From: Christensenella sp. UBA1214
Lineage (GTDB): Bacteria > Bacillota > Clostridia > Christensenellales > CAG-138
Direction: 5' to 3'
Length of the DNA: 14,564 nt
Assembly (NCBI GenBank): GCA_002309375.1
Contig: DBXK01000043.1
Location: 1-14,564 of the forward strand
The translations under genes were made by a program, and so were the position numbers. Under the pieces are notes generated by a model, which ran no database searches, was not told the DNA's origin, and was given only the letters and a program-made list of their open reading frames with translations. Positions 1 through 7,077 of this stretch are shown piece by piece (the first letter of the stretch is position 1; the number at the start of each line of letters is the position of its first letter).

Positions 1-138
1 GCCTCCGAGCCGATGTGGTTCAGAGGCGTTGCTGCGTTTATATCCTCCCGAGGTTTTCTGATTGTTGGTACAATAGTCATTATATCATATAAGCAGGTGC
101 AGTTGAAGGCTATTCGAAAAGGCGAGACGCATTCTTGA
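1..138 (+). CDS. Possible 3' end of a small membrane protein (partial)
   Basis: The first frame is open from the window edge to a TGA at 136-138, giving about 45 codons. It includes a strongly hydrophobic stretch (GFLIVGTIVIISY, about residues 19-31) followed by a basic tail, as in the last membrane helix of a membrane protein. No ribosome binding site or family can be judged because the 5' end is missing. Frame 2 also reads open at about 107-173, so a frameshifted gene remnant is possible. I do not recognise it; this is a weak call based on composition only. Confidence 0.22.
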   Translation, partial: ASEPMWFRGVAAFISSRGFLIVGTIVIISYKQVQLKAIRKGETHS

Positions 139-250
139 CCGTGAGTTTTTGAACCCTTCAGATGAATGGGATTAATGCCTTATAAAAGAACTGGAGGAGA
201 CCATGCTGTTCTGCGCCGAAAGGAAAAGCGCGCTTCGCGCTGAAAAACAA

Positions 251-299
251 AGAAAAACAGGTTTACCCGGAATCCCGGTTTAAGCTCGCCTGTTTTTCT
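251..299 (+). terminator. Rho-independent terminator-like hairpin
   Basis: A perfect 11-bp inverted repeat pairs 251-261 (AGAAAAACAGG) with 289-299 (CCTGTTTTTCT). The 27-nt loop contains a smaller CCGG/CCGG stem. The right arm supplies the T-run. It would end transcription coming from the left and lies directly against the -10 box of the next promoter. Confidence 0.55.
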
Positions 300-301
300 G
301 C

Positions 302-307
302 TATAAT
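302..307 (+). promoter_or_regulatory. -10 box of a probable leaderless promoter
   Basis: A consensus TATAAT lies at 302-307, only six bases before the ATG at 314. A normal start point 6-8 bases after the -10 box would fall on or next to the A of the ATG. There is no Shine-Dalgarno sequence before this ATG, which fits a leaderless message. The -35 region (TTTAAG around 279-284) is poor. Confidence 0.5.
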
Positions 308-313
308 ACGAGT

Positions 314-1006
314 ATGATCTATCTCACAGGCGACATTCACGGGGATCCGTGGAGAATAGTGAACTTTTGCAGGCGAATGGAGCCGGGGAAGGATGATATC
401 ATCGTTCTGCTGGGCGACGTCGGTGCAAACTTTTACGGCGGGCAGAGGGACGACGCTGTAAAGGCCATGCTCGATATGTGCGGACCGAGGCTTCTTTGCG
501 TTCACGGCAATCATGAGATGCGTCCGTGGAACGTGCCGGGTTATGAGCTCAAGGAATGGAAAGGCGGCAAGGTCTGGGTACAGGAGGATTATCCGAACCT
601 GCTTTTTGCCAAGGATGGGGAGATATTCGACCTTGAGGGGATGAAATGCATTGCCATAGGCGGCGCGTACAGTGTAGACAAACCCATAAGGCTTGCCCGC
701 GGTTACGGCTGGTGGGAGGACGAGCAGCCCTCGGATGAGATAAAGGCATACGTCGAAGAGCAGCTTTCCGCGTACGCGATCGACGTCGTGCTTTCACATA
801 CCTGCCCGTTCAAGTACGAGCCGGTCGAGATGTTCCTCTCTGGTGTAGACCAAAGCGGGGTGGATGACAGCACCGAACGCTGGCTCGATACCATAGAGGA
901 GAGCATCGACTATAAGGCTTGGTACTGCGGGCATTGGCATACCGATAAACATGTGGACAGGATGCACTTCCTGTTCGAGTCATTCGAAGGACTGGAAAGA
1001 GAATGA
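314..1006 (+). CDS. Calcineurin-like metallophosphoesterase
   Basis: A 230-residue phosphoesterase expected to hydrolyse phosphoester bonds with a dinuclear metal centre; the substrate is unknown. All the metal-binding motifs are visible in order: GDIHG (residues 6-10), GD (34-35), GNHE (65-68), SHTCP (161-165) and GHWH (206-209), so the enzyme should be active. No signal peptide is present, so it should be cytoplasmic. The GDIHG motif begins at residue 6, so no later start is possible, yet no ribosome binding site precedes the ATG; translation is probably leaderless. Its TGA overlaps the ATG of the next gene as ATGA, which makes it the first gene of a three-gene operon. The family call is firm; the biological role is not inferable. 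Confidence 0.9.
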   Translation: MIYLTGDIHGDPWRIVNFCRRMEPGKDDIIVLLGDVGANFYGGQRDDAVKAMLDMCGPRLLCVHGNHEMRPWNVPGYELKEWKGGKVWVQEDYPNLLFAKDGEIFDLEGMKCIAIGGAYSVDKPIRLARGYGWWEDEQPSDEIKAYVEEQLSAYAIDVVLSHTCPFKYEPVEMFLSGVDQSGVDDSTERWLDTIEESIDYKAWYCGHWHTDKHVDRMHFLFESFEGLERE

Positions 1007-1446
1007 AGATAATCGAATTTAGCGAGTCATACCGTGACGACATGATATTCATGGTTCTGCAGGCGAAGGACGCGCTCGGAAGGAAGCCGAGCATCAATAC
1101 GGATCTGCTTGACGTGAAGGCCAATTATTTTGACCGGGGAGATATGTTCTTTCTCGCAATCGACGAGAATGACCGCGTGATCGGCTGCGGCGGCTTTTCG
1201 CGCATCCGAGATACGAACGAAGCGTTCGTGCACAGGCTCTACGTCAAGGCGTCAGAAAAACGCAGGGGTATCGGTTCTGCGCTGCTTGAAAGGATCGAAT
1301 CGGAAATGAAGGCGCACGGGATCGCCGTATCAAAGGTGCATCTCGGCGAGCCGCGCGAGCAGTGGTTCGAGTCCTACGCATTCTATCCGAAGCACGGCTA
1401 CGCGGAGCACGAGCCGCGATACATGAAGAAGGAACTGCAATGCTGA
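1003..1446 (+). CDS. GNAT-family N-acetyltransferase (first of two)
   Basis: A 147-residue protein of the GNAT fold, which transfers an acetyl group from acetyl-CoA to an amine or similar acceptor. The acetyl-CoA pyrophosphate-binding motif is visible as KRRGIGSALLE (residues 86-96), after a typical strand pair (FFLAIDENDRVIGCGGF, about 49-65). The C-terminal WFESYAFYPKHGYAEHEP segment matches the usual 'FY.k.GF' end of the family. The start codon overlaps the stop of the phosphoesterase gene (ATGA), implying translational coupling. Its own stop overlaps the start of the following GNAT gene. The substrate cannot be predicted. Confidence 0.85.
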   Translation: MKIIEFSESYRDDMIFMVLQAKDALGRKPSINTDLLDVKANYFDRGDMFFLAIDENDRVIGCGGFSRIRDTNEAFVHRLYVKASEKRRGIGSALLERIESEMKAHGIAVSKVHLGEPREQWFESYAFYPKHGYAEHEPRYMKKELQC

Positions 1447-1892
1447 TCCGCAGAATGAAAAAGTCCGACCTCATGCCGCTTTACCGGCTGCTGACGGATG
1501 AAAAAGTGATGGAGCATATCGAGCCCGTTTTCGATTTGGAGAAAACGGCAGCTTTTCTTGAGCATGCAGGATTGTGCACAGAACCTCTCGTTTGGGCGGT
1601 CGAGGATGACGGCGCTTTCATCGGCTACGTGATCTATCATGATTATGACGAAACGAGCCGTGAGATCGGCTGGGTGCTTTACCCCGAGCATTGGGGGAAG
1701 GGCTGTGCGACCGAGCTCACAAAGAAGCTTATGCAAAGGGCCTTTGCGGAAGGGAAGGACGCCGTGATCGAGTGCGCTCCCGCACAGGAGGTCACAAAGC
1801 ATATCGCCCTGAAACTCGGATTCAAATACATTGGACAAAGGGAAGGCTGCGAGGTCTTCCGGACAGAGAGACAGGCGCATAATCTTTTGTAG
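1440..1892 (+). CDS. GNAT-family N-acetyltransferase (second of two, RimJ/RimL-like)
   Basis: A 150-residue GNAT protein. Motif A is clear as HWGKGCATEL (residues 84-93), preceded by EIGWVLYP and followed by a KHIALKLGFKYIGQ segment, the pattern of ribosomal-protein or small-molecule acetyltransferases of the RimJ/RimL type. The frame is open 26 codons further upstream, but that stretch lies inside the preceding gene and is not GNAT-like. The ATG at 1440 begins with the expected MLIRRMKKSDL strand and overlaps the previous stop by seven bases, so I chose it. It is the last gene of the operon and is followed by a bidirectional terminator. The acceptor is unknown. Confidence 0.85.
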   Translation: MLIRRMKKSDLMPLYRLLTDEKVMEHIEPVFDLEKTAAFLEHAGLCTEPLVWAVEDDGAFIGYVIYHDYDETSREIGWVLYPEHWGKGCATELTKKLMQRAFAEGKDAVIECAPAQEVTKHIALKLGFKYIGQREGCEVFRTERQAHNLL

Positions 1893-1932
1893 ACGACCGA
1901 ATCGCACAAATAAAAACACGTTTTATAAGAAA

Positions 1933-1964
1933 CTCCGCAGATTCGCAGATCTGCGGAGCTTTCT
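1933..1964. terminator. Bidirectional terminator between convergent genes
   Basis: A perfect 9-bp stem (CTCCGCAGA at 1933-1941 with TCTGCGGAG at 1950-1958) is followed on the plus strand by CTTTCTT and on the minus strand by TTTCTTATAAAA. It lies between the converging GNAT operon and abiEii, so it can serve both. Confidence 0.65.
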
Positions 1965-1972
1965 TGAAAAGG

Positions 1973-2824
1973 TCAGCGTTTCAACGCGAGCTTCATAGGC
2001 TCTGTGAGGAACGTGCGGATGGTATCGAGAACGGCTTCGAGCGAGAGATCTTCCTCGTGGATCTTTCGGGTGAAGGCCTTCCACTTGAGCTGCATAGCGT
2101 CGTCGGAAGCAAAGCCGCAAACCGTATCGAATCGCTCCATGGTGAACTCGTGCCCGCGGTTTGCAAAGGTCTTTCTCATGGCCTCCGCAAGCAGATCGGT
2201 ATCGAATTCGAACCTGTTCGCGAGGAAGAAGAGGTCGTAATAATCCTTCATCCTGCTTGAAAATTCCATCAGGCTGAGTATGGCGTCGATCTTTTCGGCG
2301 ACCGTCGTCTCAAGGGAATAGGTGTTCAGCGTGGGTGCCTTGAAGCTCGGCAGCTGAACGGGTATGGTGCGCTTCTCCGGGTGCGGGACGATCACATCGC
2401 CGACTCCGAAATCGACGCCTACGGGAGTGCGCGTGTTTTTGATGCGCACTGTCATAATCGCGCGGACGCCGGCGTATTTCTTTTCGACCGCGATGGGGGA
2501 GACCTCCTTGATCTCGAAAGTGATGAAATCGTTGCCTGTGTCTGCGGCGAGTATCTCCTCCAGAATGCCGCGCATATCCTCCGGGGTATTCGGCAGACGG
2601 CGCATCATGAAATCTATGTCTACGGTGACGCGGCTGTCGTAATTCGTGAGCGTGTAAAGGAAGAGCCCGCCCTTGAGGACGAGGTTGTCCGCATATTTCG
2701 AGAGCTCGACGCGGCGCAGGAACTCCTCCTGACAGAAAAGCTGCAGACAGAGCTGCATGCTTCTGCCGCTCTCCTCAGCCTTGTTTTTGAGCCGTGCAAG
2801 CACGGATGCTCCTATATCAGCCAT
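1973..2824 (-). CDS. abiEii: AbiEii nucleotidyltransferase toxin of a type IV toxin-antitoxin system
   Basis: A 283-residue member of the AbiEii/DUF1814 nucleotidyltransferase family, the toxin of AbiE systems that stop growth and can abort phage infection. The family's sequence motifs are visible: LKGGLFLY (residues 50-57), VDIDF with the two metal-binding aspartates (68-72), VDFGVGD (137-143), TVAEKIDAI with the conserved lysine (K178) and RMKDYYDL (191-198). None is broken, so it should be active. The frame runs 33 codons further upstream, but the ATG at 2824 has a GGAGG site inside the end of abiEi and overlaps the abiEi stop by eight bases, the usual coupled arrangement. Family assignment is firm; anti-phage activity here is inferred. 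Confidence 0.88.
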   Translation of the reverse strand: MADIGASVLARLKNKAEESGRSMQLCLQLFCQEEFLRRVELSKYADNLVLKGGLFLYTLTNYDSRVTVDIDFMMRRLPNTPEDMRGILEEILAADTGNDFITFEIKEVSPIAVEKKYAGVRAIMTVRIKNTRTPVGVDFGVGDVIVPHPEKRTIPVQLPSFKAPTLNTYSLETTVAEKIDAILSLMEFSSRMKDYYDLFFLANRFEFDTDLLAEAMRKTFANRGHEFTMERFDTVCGFASDDAMQLKWKAFTRKIHEEDLSLEAVLDTIRTFLTEPMKLALKR

Positions 2825-3419
2825 TAAGCAAAACCTCCATAGTATCCTTGACTTTTTTGTAGACTCCCAGCGCCTTTGCATAGCGCGCAAGGCGGCTGAG
2901 ATCCTTGTTTTCATCGGCAGCATATGCCTTTACTGCCTTTGCAAAGAGCTCGCTGTCGAGCCTCGAACGGTATTTGAAGCAGTCGCAGACGGTGCGTTCG
3001 CGGTCGTAAACGTTCATCTCGATACCGTCAACGAGCATAGCCGTTTTGCCGAGCTCGTAGACGTCATGCTGAATGAAATACGCCTTGATCGGCACGTCGA
3101 TCTTCAGCTTGCCGAGGGAGATGGAGCGAGGCACGGCGATGCTCCACTCGCGCGGCGTGAAATCGCTGTAGCCGTAAAGGAAGAGCGCGGATTCGACGGC
3201 GACTATCCCGTCGGGCAGCATGACGGCGATGCTGAGTGCTTCGGGAAGATGCATCCCTCTGCGCAGACGATAAAAGCCGTGCCGAATGCGCACGATGACG
3301 CCACTTTCGGTGAGGCGTCCGATATCGGACTTTGAGAGCCCCGCAGAAAGAAGCTCCGCGGTCTTTGCGATACCGCCGTTTTCAGCTATTGTTTTTTCTG
3401 CAATTTCGGTTTTGCTCAT
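2817..3419 (-). CDS. abiEi: AbiEi antitoxin (winged-helix transcriptional regulator)
   Basis: A 200-residue antitoxin partner of AbiEii. Residues about 1-55 form the N-terminal winged-helix domain of the AbiEi_4 type, with the telling sequence AGLSKSDIGRLTESG then VRIRHGFYRL. The rest is the C-terminal domain needed in studied homologues for antitoxicity and co-operative DNA binding. The frame continues 25 codons upstream, but that part is hydrophobic, overlaps the promoter region and is not family-like; the ATG at 3419 gives the expected start. It is the first gene of the abiE operon, with a sigma-A-like promoter and an inverted repeat in the leader that could be its own operator. Homologues repress their own operon. 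Confidence 0.85.
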   Translation of the reverse strand: MSKTEIAEKTIAENGGIAKTAELLSAGLSKSDIGRLTESGVIVRIRHGFYRLRRGMHLPEALSIAVMLPDGIVAVESALFLYGYSDFTPREWSIAVPRSISLGKLKIDVPIKAYFIQHDVYELGKTAMLVDGIEMNVYDRERTVCDCFKYRSRLDSELFAKAVKAYAADENKDLSRLARYAKALGVYKKVKDTMEVLLNG

Positions 3420-3434
3420 ACTTTCACTTTCTGC

Positions 3435-3456
3435 ATACAGAAATATAAATCTGTAT
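3435..3456 (-). promoter_or_regulatory. Inverted repeat, candidate AbiEi operator
   Basis: Perfect 7-bp arms ATACAGA (3435-3441) and TCTGTAT (3450-3456) are separated by an AT-only 8-nt spacer. It sits between the predicted transcription start (about 3459) and the abiEi ATG. AbiEi proteins are known to bind inverted repeats near their own promoter; the link here is inference. A shorter ACCG/CGGT repeat at 3497-3509, upstream of the -35, could be a second site. Confidence 0.45.
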
Positions 3457-3465
3457 CCGAAAAGT

Positions 3466-3494
3466 ATTATACTGCAGCTGAAAGAAAAATACAA
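3466..3494 (-). promoter_or_regulatory. Promoter of the abiE operon
   Basis: On the minus strand TTGTAT (3494-3489) and a perfect TATAAT (3471-3466) are separated by exactly 17 bases, the ideal sigma-A spacing. The start point would lie near 3459, about 40 bases before the abiEi ATG. Confidence 0.7.
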
Positions 3495-3626
3495 TACCGA
3501 AATACGGTTTTAGCAATGTTCCGGGCTGCGCCTTTCGGTGCCGCCATTTCGTTTTTCTTACTCTTCGTTTTTACTTCCGCTACTCAATTCGTCTTGGGGA
3601 GAACGGCTCGAAAGCAGAGAACAAGT

Positions 3627-4433
3627 TTAATGTATAATACTTTTTACCCAGTCTATAAGTCCTTCCGACTCATTTATCACCAGTTCCTGCCAAATCCCAC
3701 CATAGTACAAACCGGCTCCTCTCGCACCGTTTTTCCTTTGACCGTAAACGTGCTCGGGTAACAGATATGGGAGAGCGTTCCAGGTTGCACGGCTCTTTCC
3801 ATTCATGGTCAATACACGATCATTCCGATAATCAAGAGTGCCATAACCGGTGAGGTCTGGAAGAACGGACAGTGTTTTTGCCGGAAGATATAAAGTGTTG
3901 GAGCTGACATCCAAACGGATATCTGAGGAATGCGGATGCCATGGAAATCTCGAAATCTGATCTCTGCCGGAGACTATTTCACCTATCTGCAAATACCCAT
4001 ATATGACATGCAAGTCGGAATGATCATAGAAGTCCCCGGCATTTCTGCGAACAAAACGGTACTTCCCTACGTGTAATTCCACTTTTCTGAACCATCCGAA
4101 GAATAGAAAAATATCACCGACTTCTACTTTTGCGTTGCTCAAGACTCCTTGAGCGGCTCCGATTTGGCCAAAGGCAGGCGCCCAGTTTGGGACCGATTTC
4201 TGCCTGCAGTTTTTCCGAATATCGGGATCCACGTGACATTGACCGAACTTTTTACGGGGAGCAAGTTGATGTAATATTTCGGAATATGAGTGCCCACCAT
4301 AGGTCAATTCATCATAAAACACATTATCATCTGATGGGATCGGCATTGACAAAAGAGTCCCGTCGGGCATAATCGGGCTGGGCATGCCACCATTAGCTGA
4401 ATCAAAGCCTTTTCGTGAAAGTATGATTTTCAT
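3627..4433 (-). CDS. Nmad3-family putative nucleotide-modification protein
   Basis: A 268-residue protein that I recognise as a member of the Nmad3 (nucleotide modification associated domain 3) family, proposed by comparative genomics to take part in DNA base modification; no reaction has been proven to my knowledge. Recognised family features are the start MKIILSRKGFDSANGG followed by PSPIMPDGTLLSMPIP (about residues 21-36), a HVDPDI segment (about 72-77), GQIGAAQG (about 96-103) and GDIFLFFGWFR (about 112-122). Eleven codons upstream are open, but the ATG at 4433 has a GGGAG site seven bases ahead. The gene is plainly AT-richer than its neighbours, a sign of separate acquisition. It lies upstream of abiE in the same orientation, but abiE has its own promoter. 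Confidence 0.75.
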   Translation of the reverse strand: MKIILSRKGFDSANGGMPSPIMPDGTLLSMPIPSDDNVFYDELTYGGHSYSEILHQLAPRKKFGQCHVDPDIRKNCRQKSVPNWAPAFGQIGAAQGVLSNAKVEVGDIFLFFGWFRKVELHVGKYRFVRRNAGDFYDHSDLHVIYGYLQIGEIVSGRDQISRFPWHPHSSDIRLDVSSNTLYLPAKTLSVLPDLTGYGTLDYRNDRVLTMNGKSRATWNALPYLLPEHVYGQRKNGARGAGLYYGGIWQELVINESEGLIDWVKSIIH

Positions 4434-4490
4434 ATTTGCTCTCCCGTCGTCCATCAATAGCTTCATTTAACAAGCCGACTGGACTTAACA

Positions 4491-4519
4491 AGTTTATCAT
4501 ATCTTTGAGCATGATTCAA
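4491..4519 (-). promoter_or_regulatory. Possible promoter of the Nmad3 gene
   Basis: Minus-strand TTGAAT (4519-4514) and TAAACT (4496-4491) are 17 bases apart. Each box matches consensus at four positions. It lies about 60 bases before the Nmad3 ATG, just beyond the terminator of the mobile element operon, so the Nmad3 gene probably has its own transcript. Confidence 0.35.
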
Positions 4520-4527
4520 TGATTCAA

Positions 4528-4565
4528 AACGACGGGCTGCGCCGCGAAGGACGCAGCCCGTCGTT
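4528..4565 (-). terminator. Strong hairpin terminator of the mobile-element operon
   Basis: A perfect 14-bp stem (4528-4541 with 4552-4565, arm AACGACGGGCTGCG) has a 10-nt loop. On the minus strand the stem ends in TTTTG. It starts five bases after the stop of the 110-aa gene, so it closes the operon that comes from the integrase side. Confidence 0.75.
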
Positions 4566-4569
4566 CGGT

Positions 4570-4902
4570 TTACTCCTCATCCTCCGCGGGAGGCGGGGCG
4601 ATGAGCGTTACCCCGCGCAGGCAGATGCGGGGGCTCCTTTTGCCCTTGAGGAAGGTGAGCTCCAGCGTTGAGCCGACGTCGATATCCGGCAGGCCGAGGT
4701 AATAATCGTTGTTCTGATAGGCGGATGCCATGATCCTGCGTCCGTCCTCGAAGGTGAAGAAGGCCGTTAGATTCATCCTTCCCCACATCTTGTTGTCGAG
4801 GACGGCGCGGAAGGTGCCCTCCTCGTCGATGAAGCTGTAGTCGGAAAAAACGAAGTCCGAGCGGTACATCTGATAGTGCGAATGTGCTTTGAATTTACTC
4901 AT
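4570..4902 (-). CDS. Unrecognised 110-aa accessory protein of the mobile element
   Basis: I do not recognise this protein. The 110 residues alternate short hydrophobic and polar stretches, suggesting a small beta-rich domain (for example RSDFVFSDYSFI, LTAFFTFEDG, TLELTFLKG and ICLRGVTLI). The tail is acidic and proline-rich (APPPAEDEE). There is no signal peptide or membrane segment. An AAAGGAG site lies four bases before the ATG. It is the last gene of the mobile-element convoy, 48 bases after the first TnpV-like gene and just before a strong terminator. The position suggests a role linked to the element or its only cargo; both are inference. Confidence 0.65.
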   Translation of the reverse strand: MSKFKAHSHYQMYRSDFVFSDYSFIDEEGTFRAVLDNKMWGRMNLTAFFTFEDGRRIMASAYQNNDYYLGLPDIDVGSTLELTFLKGKRSPRICLRGVTLIAPPPAEDEE

Positions 4903-4950
4903 AAAACTCCTTTCATTGGGGCCGCGGGGGAGCGGGCCCGGTCCTTTTTG

Positions 4951-5349
4951 TCACGAGAGGATGAGCTCGCGGACGGCGATCTCCTCGGCGCGGGCGCGGC
5001 AGGAATTCATCGCGCGGATCCATTCGAGCTGGTCGCGGGCCTTCAATTCCTCGGTCACGCCCTCGGCCTCGGCGAGCTGATCGGTGATGCGCTCGATCAT
5101 CGTCAGCGCGTCGTTGTTGACCTCGACGAGGTAGTAGTGCAGAGTGCCGGTCAGAAGCAGCTCGGCGAAAACGCCCTTGCGATGCTCCTTCAGAAAGCGC
5201 TTGCGCATTCGCCCGAAGCGGCCGATGTCGCCCTCGGGTTCCTCGGGAACGGCAAGGCGGGGGTAGTAATAGTCGCCGACGAGATCGTAGGTGAGGCCGT
5301 TCGACTCGTCATAGACGGTTGCGGGTAACGTGTTGTCAGAGTTCTTCAT
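4951..5349 (-). CDS. TnpV-family transposon-encoded protein
   Basis: A 132-residue protein of the TnpV family, first named from the Clostridial transposon Tn4451, where its function is unknown. Family features seen are the start region LTYDLVGDYYYPRL (about residues 19-32), then IGRFGRMRKRFLKEHR (about 42-57), a central LLTGTLHYYLVEV and the ending LEWIRAMNSCRARAEEIAVRELI (about 108-130). The frame is open far upstream, but the ATG at 5349 has a GGAG site and overlaps no neighbour; the next gene upstream ends 17 bases away. Length matches the usual 110-135 residues. It is a paralogue of the gene immediately upstream. Confidence 0.82.
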   Translation of the reverse strand: MKNSDNTLPATVYDESNGLTYDLVGDYYYPRLAVPEEPEGDIGRFGRMRKRFLKEHRKGVFAELLLTGTLHYYLVEVNNDALTMIERITDQLAEAEGVTEELKARDQLEWIRAMNSCRARAEEIAVRELILS

Positions 5350-5366
5350 GATATTTCTCCTTTCGG

Positions 5367-5879
5367 TCAATTGATTTCCTCGTTCCATTCGTTCAAAAGA
5401 TCCCGGGCGACCTGCTCCTCGGCGCGGCGCGCACATGCTCCGGCAAATTTGATCCATGCGATGCCGTCTTTTGCGGTAAGCCCCTCGGGGTTTTCTTCGT
5501 CGACAAGCCGGTGCCAAAGCTCGAGGACTCTGACCATGCCCTTGTCATCCACCTCCTCGAGATCGAGAGGCAGGGTCGCAGCCGCGACAAGCTTAGCGTA
5601 TCGCGGGATATTGTGCCTGCGGAGGTGATCGAAGTACAAACGCCCGAACTTGCCGATCGTTCCGCGTGTCGTCATGGCCTCAAGCAGCTCGAACGGGGGA
5701 TCGATTTGCCTTATATCGGGATGGAAGAACGCCTTGGGATGATCGCGGTGCTTGACGCCCTTTTTGTAATGGGGAATGTATCGATCCCCCTCGAGGCGGT
5801 ATTCGACCCCAAGCTTGTCATCGTCGATAACGGCGGGGAAGTCGTTGGGGTTAAGAGTGATTTCTTCAGATTTCTTCAT
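5367..5879 (-). CDS. Second, longer TnpV-like protein
   Basis: A 170-residue protein that aligns along its length with the neighbouring TnpV: VEYRLEGDRYIPHY (about residues 25-38) matches the family start, GTIGKFGRLYFDHLRRHN matches the IGRFGRMRKRFLKEHR block, and IAWIKFAGACARRAEEQVARDLL matches the C-terminal block. It carries about 35 extra residues between the first two blocks. The start at 5879 has GGAG seven bases ahead and overlaps the mob stop by 14 bases, suggesting coupled translation. The longer upstream frame is only a shadow of mob. It probably arose by tandem duplication followed by divergence, or by independent gain of a family member. The function is unknown. Confidence 0.72.
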   Translation of the reverse strand: MKKSEEITLNPNDFPAVIDDDKLGVEYRLEGDRYIPHYKKGVKHRDHPKAFFHPDIRQIDPPFELLEAMTTRGTIGKFGRLYFDHLRRHNIPRYAKLVAAATLPLDLEEVDDKGMVRVLELWHRLVDEENPEGLTAKDGIAWIKFAGACARRAEEQVARDLLNEWNEEIN

Positions 5880-7050
5880 AATGCTTCTCCTTTCGATTTT
5901 CCTTTTGCTCATTTGATTTTTGCTGTTTTTCTCTCGCCTCCGAAACGAGCCCGTCGACGTAGTCGTCGCCGAAGACTCGTCGGAGGAGAGCGTAGTCACG
6001 GGTTTCCTTGTGGAGCCTGTCGTTCTTTTCCTCAAGGCGGGAGAGCTCCTTCTCCAGCCTGCGGTTTTCGTTTTCAAGATCCTCGTTTTCGCCGCGAAGG
6101 AGGGCGATCTTGTCGAACGCCTTGACGAGCGAGACGAGCACCGTTCGCACGAGCGCCTTGAATCTCTGCATGAGCGGCAGGACGAACCGCTCGCGGTAGG
6201 TCTTGGCGGTCATGAGCTTCGGCGGATCGGGGACCTCGTAGTCGGGGCTGTGGGAAAGCCGGAATTCGATACGGTCGATCTCCTCCTGCGCGGTGTCGGC
6301 GCTCTCAAGCCGGAGCTGAATCTGGGACAATTCGTCCCGCTTTTCGGCAAGCGCGGACTCGAGAGCGGCAAGCTCCTTCGCCCGCTCCTGCTTTTTGAAG
6401 TCGAGAACGGAGAGGTGCTGTTCGTGCGTGCCCTTCTGCTCCCACTCGATGCCGTAACGCTCCATGACCTCGGCTAACGCCTGCTTTTCCGATTCCGCCC
6501 ACTGCGCCCATTCGGTATTGCCGCGCGTGCCGCCGGTGAAGCCCTGCGCGGCCAATGCCTGCTTGAGGGAAACGCGGGTATCAAGTCCGCGCTTGCTTCC
6601 GGTCGTGAACGGAACGAAGTCGATATGGATATGCGGCGTCGCCTCGTCCATGTGGATGTGCGCGGAGTACACCCGCAGATACGGGTTGCGTTCTTGAAAT
6701 CCGCGGTAATATTCGTCCAGCACCTCCTTTGCCAGCTCGCCGTCTTCCGTTCCCGAGGCCATATTGTCCTTATCGCCTATCTGCATTATGATCTCATGGA
6801 ACAGCTTTTCCTGGTGACTTGCCCGGATCTTCTCGTAGTAATCGGGGATGACGCGATCCCTGCGTTTCTGCTTGGCGTTGTAGCGCTCAAGCGCCTCGTC
6901 GAAGAGTTCGTGATAAACCTTTTTGAGGGGTTCATCGATGTAACTGATGTTGAATCGGGTGCGGGAGCCGTCGACGTTTTCCGCGATAAAACTGCGGTTG
7001 TTGTGTCTGGCGGAGCCCTTCCCGACCATTGCGCTGATGGTTCTTTTCAT
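5866..7050 (-). CDS. MobV-family relaxase (plasmid recombination enzyme, Mob/Pre)
   Basis: A 394-residue relaxase that would nick the element at its oriT and lead single-stranded DNA into a recipient using another element's transfer apparatus. Typical Mob/Pre features are the N-terminal RHNNR motif (about residues 15-19) and the histidine cluster AHIHMDEATPHIHIDFVPF (about 130-148), the metal-binding site of the HUH-type nuclease core. Two charged coiled-coil stretches follow (about 225-265 and 320-355, rich in E, K, L and R). Two in-frame ATGs exist; I chose 7050 because the GAGG site is nine bases before it but only three before the ATG at 7056. Downstream it overlaps the second TnpV gene. 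Length fits the family. Confidence 0.88.
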   Translation of the reverse strand: MKRTISAMVGKGSARHNNRSFIAENVDGSRTRFNISYIDEPLKKVYHELFDEALERYNAKQKRRDRVIPDYYEKIRASHQEKLFHEIIMQIGDKDNMASGTEDGELAKEVLDEYYRGFQERNPYLRVYSAHIHMDEATPHIHIDFVPFTTGSKRGLDTRVSLKQALAAQGFTGGTRGNTEWAQWAESEKQALAEVMERYGIEWEQKGTHEQHLSVLDFKKQERAKELAALESALAEKRDELSQIQLRLESADTAQEEIDRIEFRLSHSPDYEVPDPPKLMTAKTYRERFVLPLMQRFKALVRTVLVSLVKAFDKIALLRGENEDLENENRRLEKELSRLEEKNDRLHKETRDYALLRRVFGDDYVDGLVSEAREKQQKSNEQKENRKEKHYEEI

Positions 7051-7077
7051 AAACATTAACCTCGGGTGTATGCCTTT

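Noticed and set aside
203..283. A 26-codon reading frame with GGAGG upstream.
   Set aside because: Its 3' part is the left arm and loop of the terminator hairpin and its middle is an AGCGCG/CGCGCT hairpin; the sequence does not look like a conserved small protein.
6434..6447. Eleven bases shared between the mob gene and the 3' end of guaA (TCCCACTCGAT), possible attachment-site copy.
   Set aside because: In both genes it encodes the same amino acids (I-E-W-E) and lies inside the conserved mob frame, so it is a coincidence of codon use.
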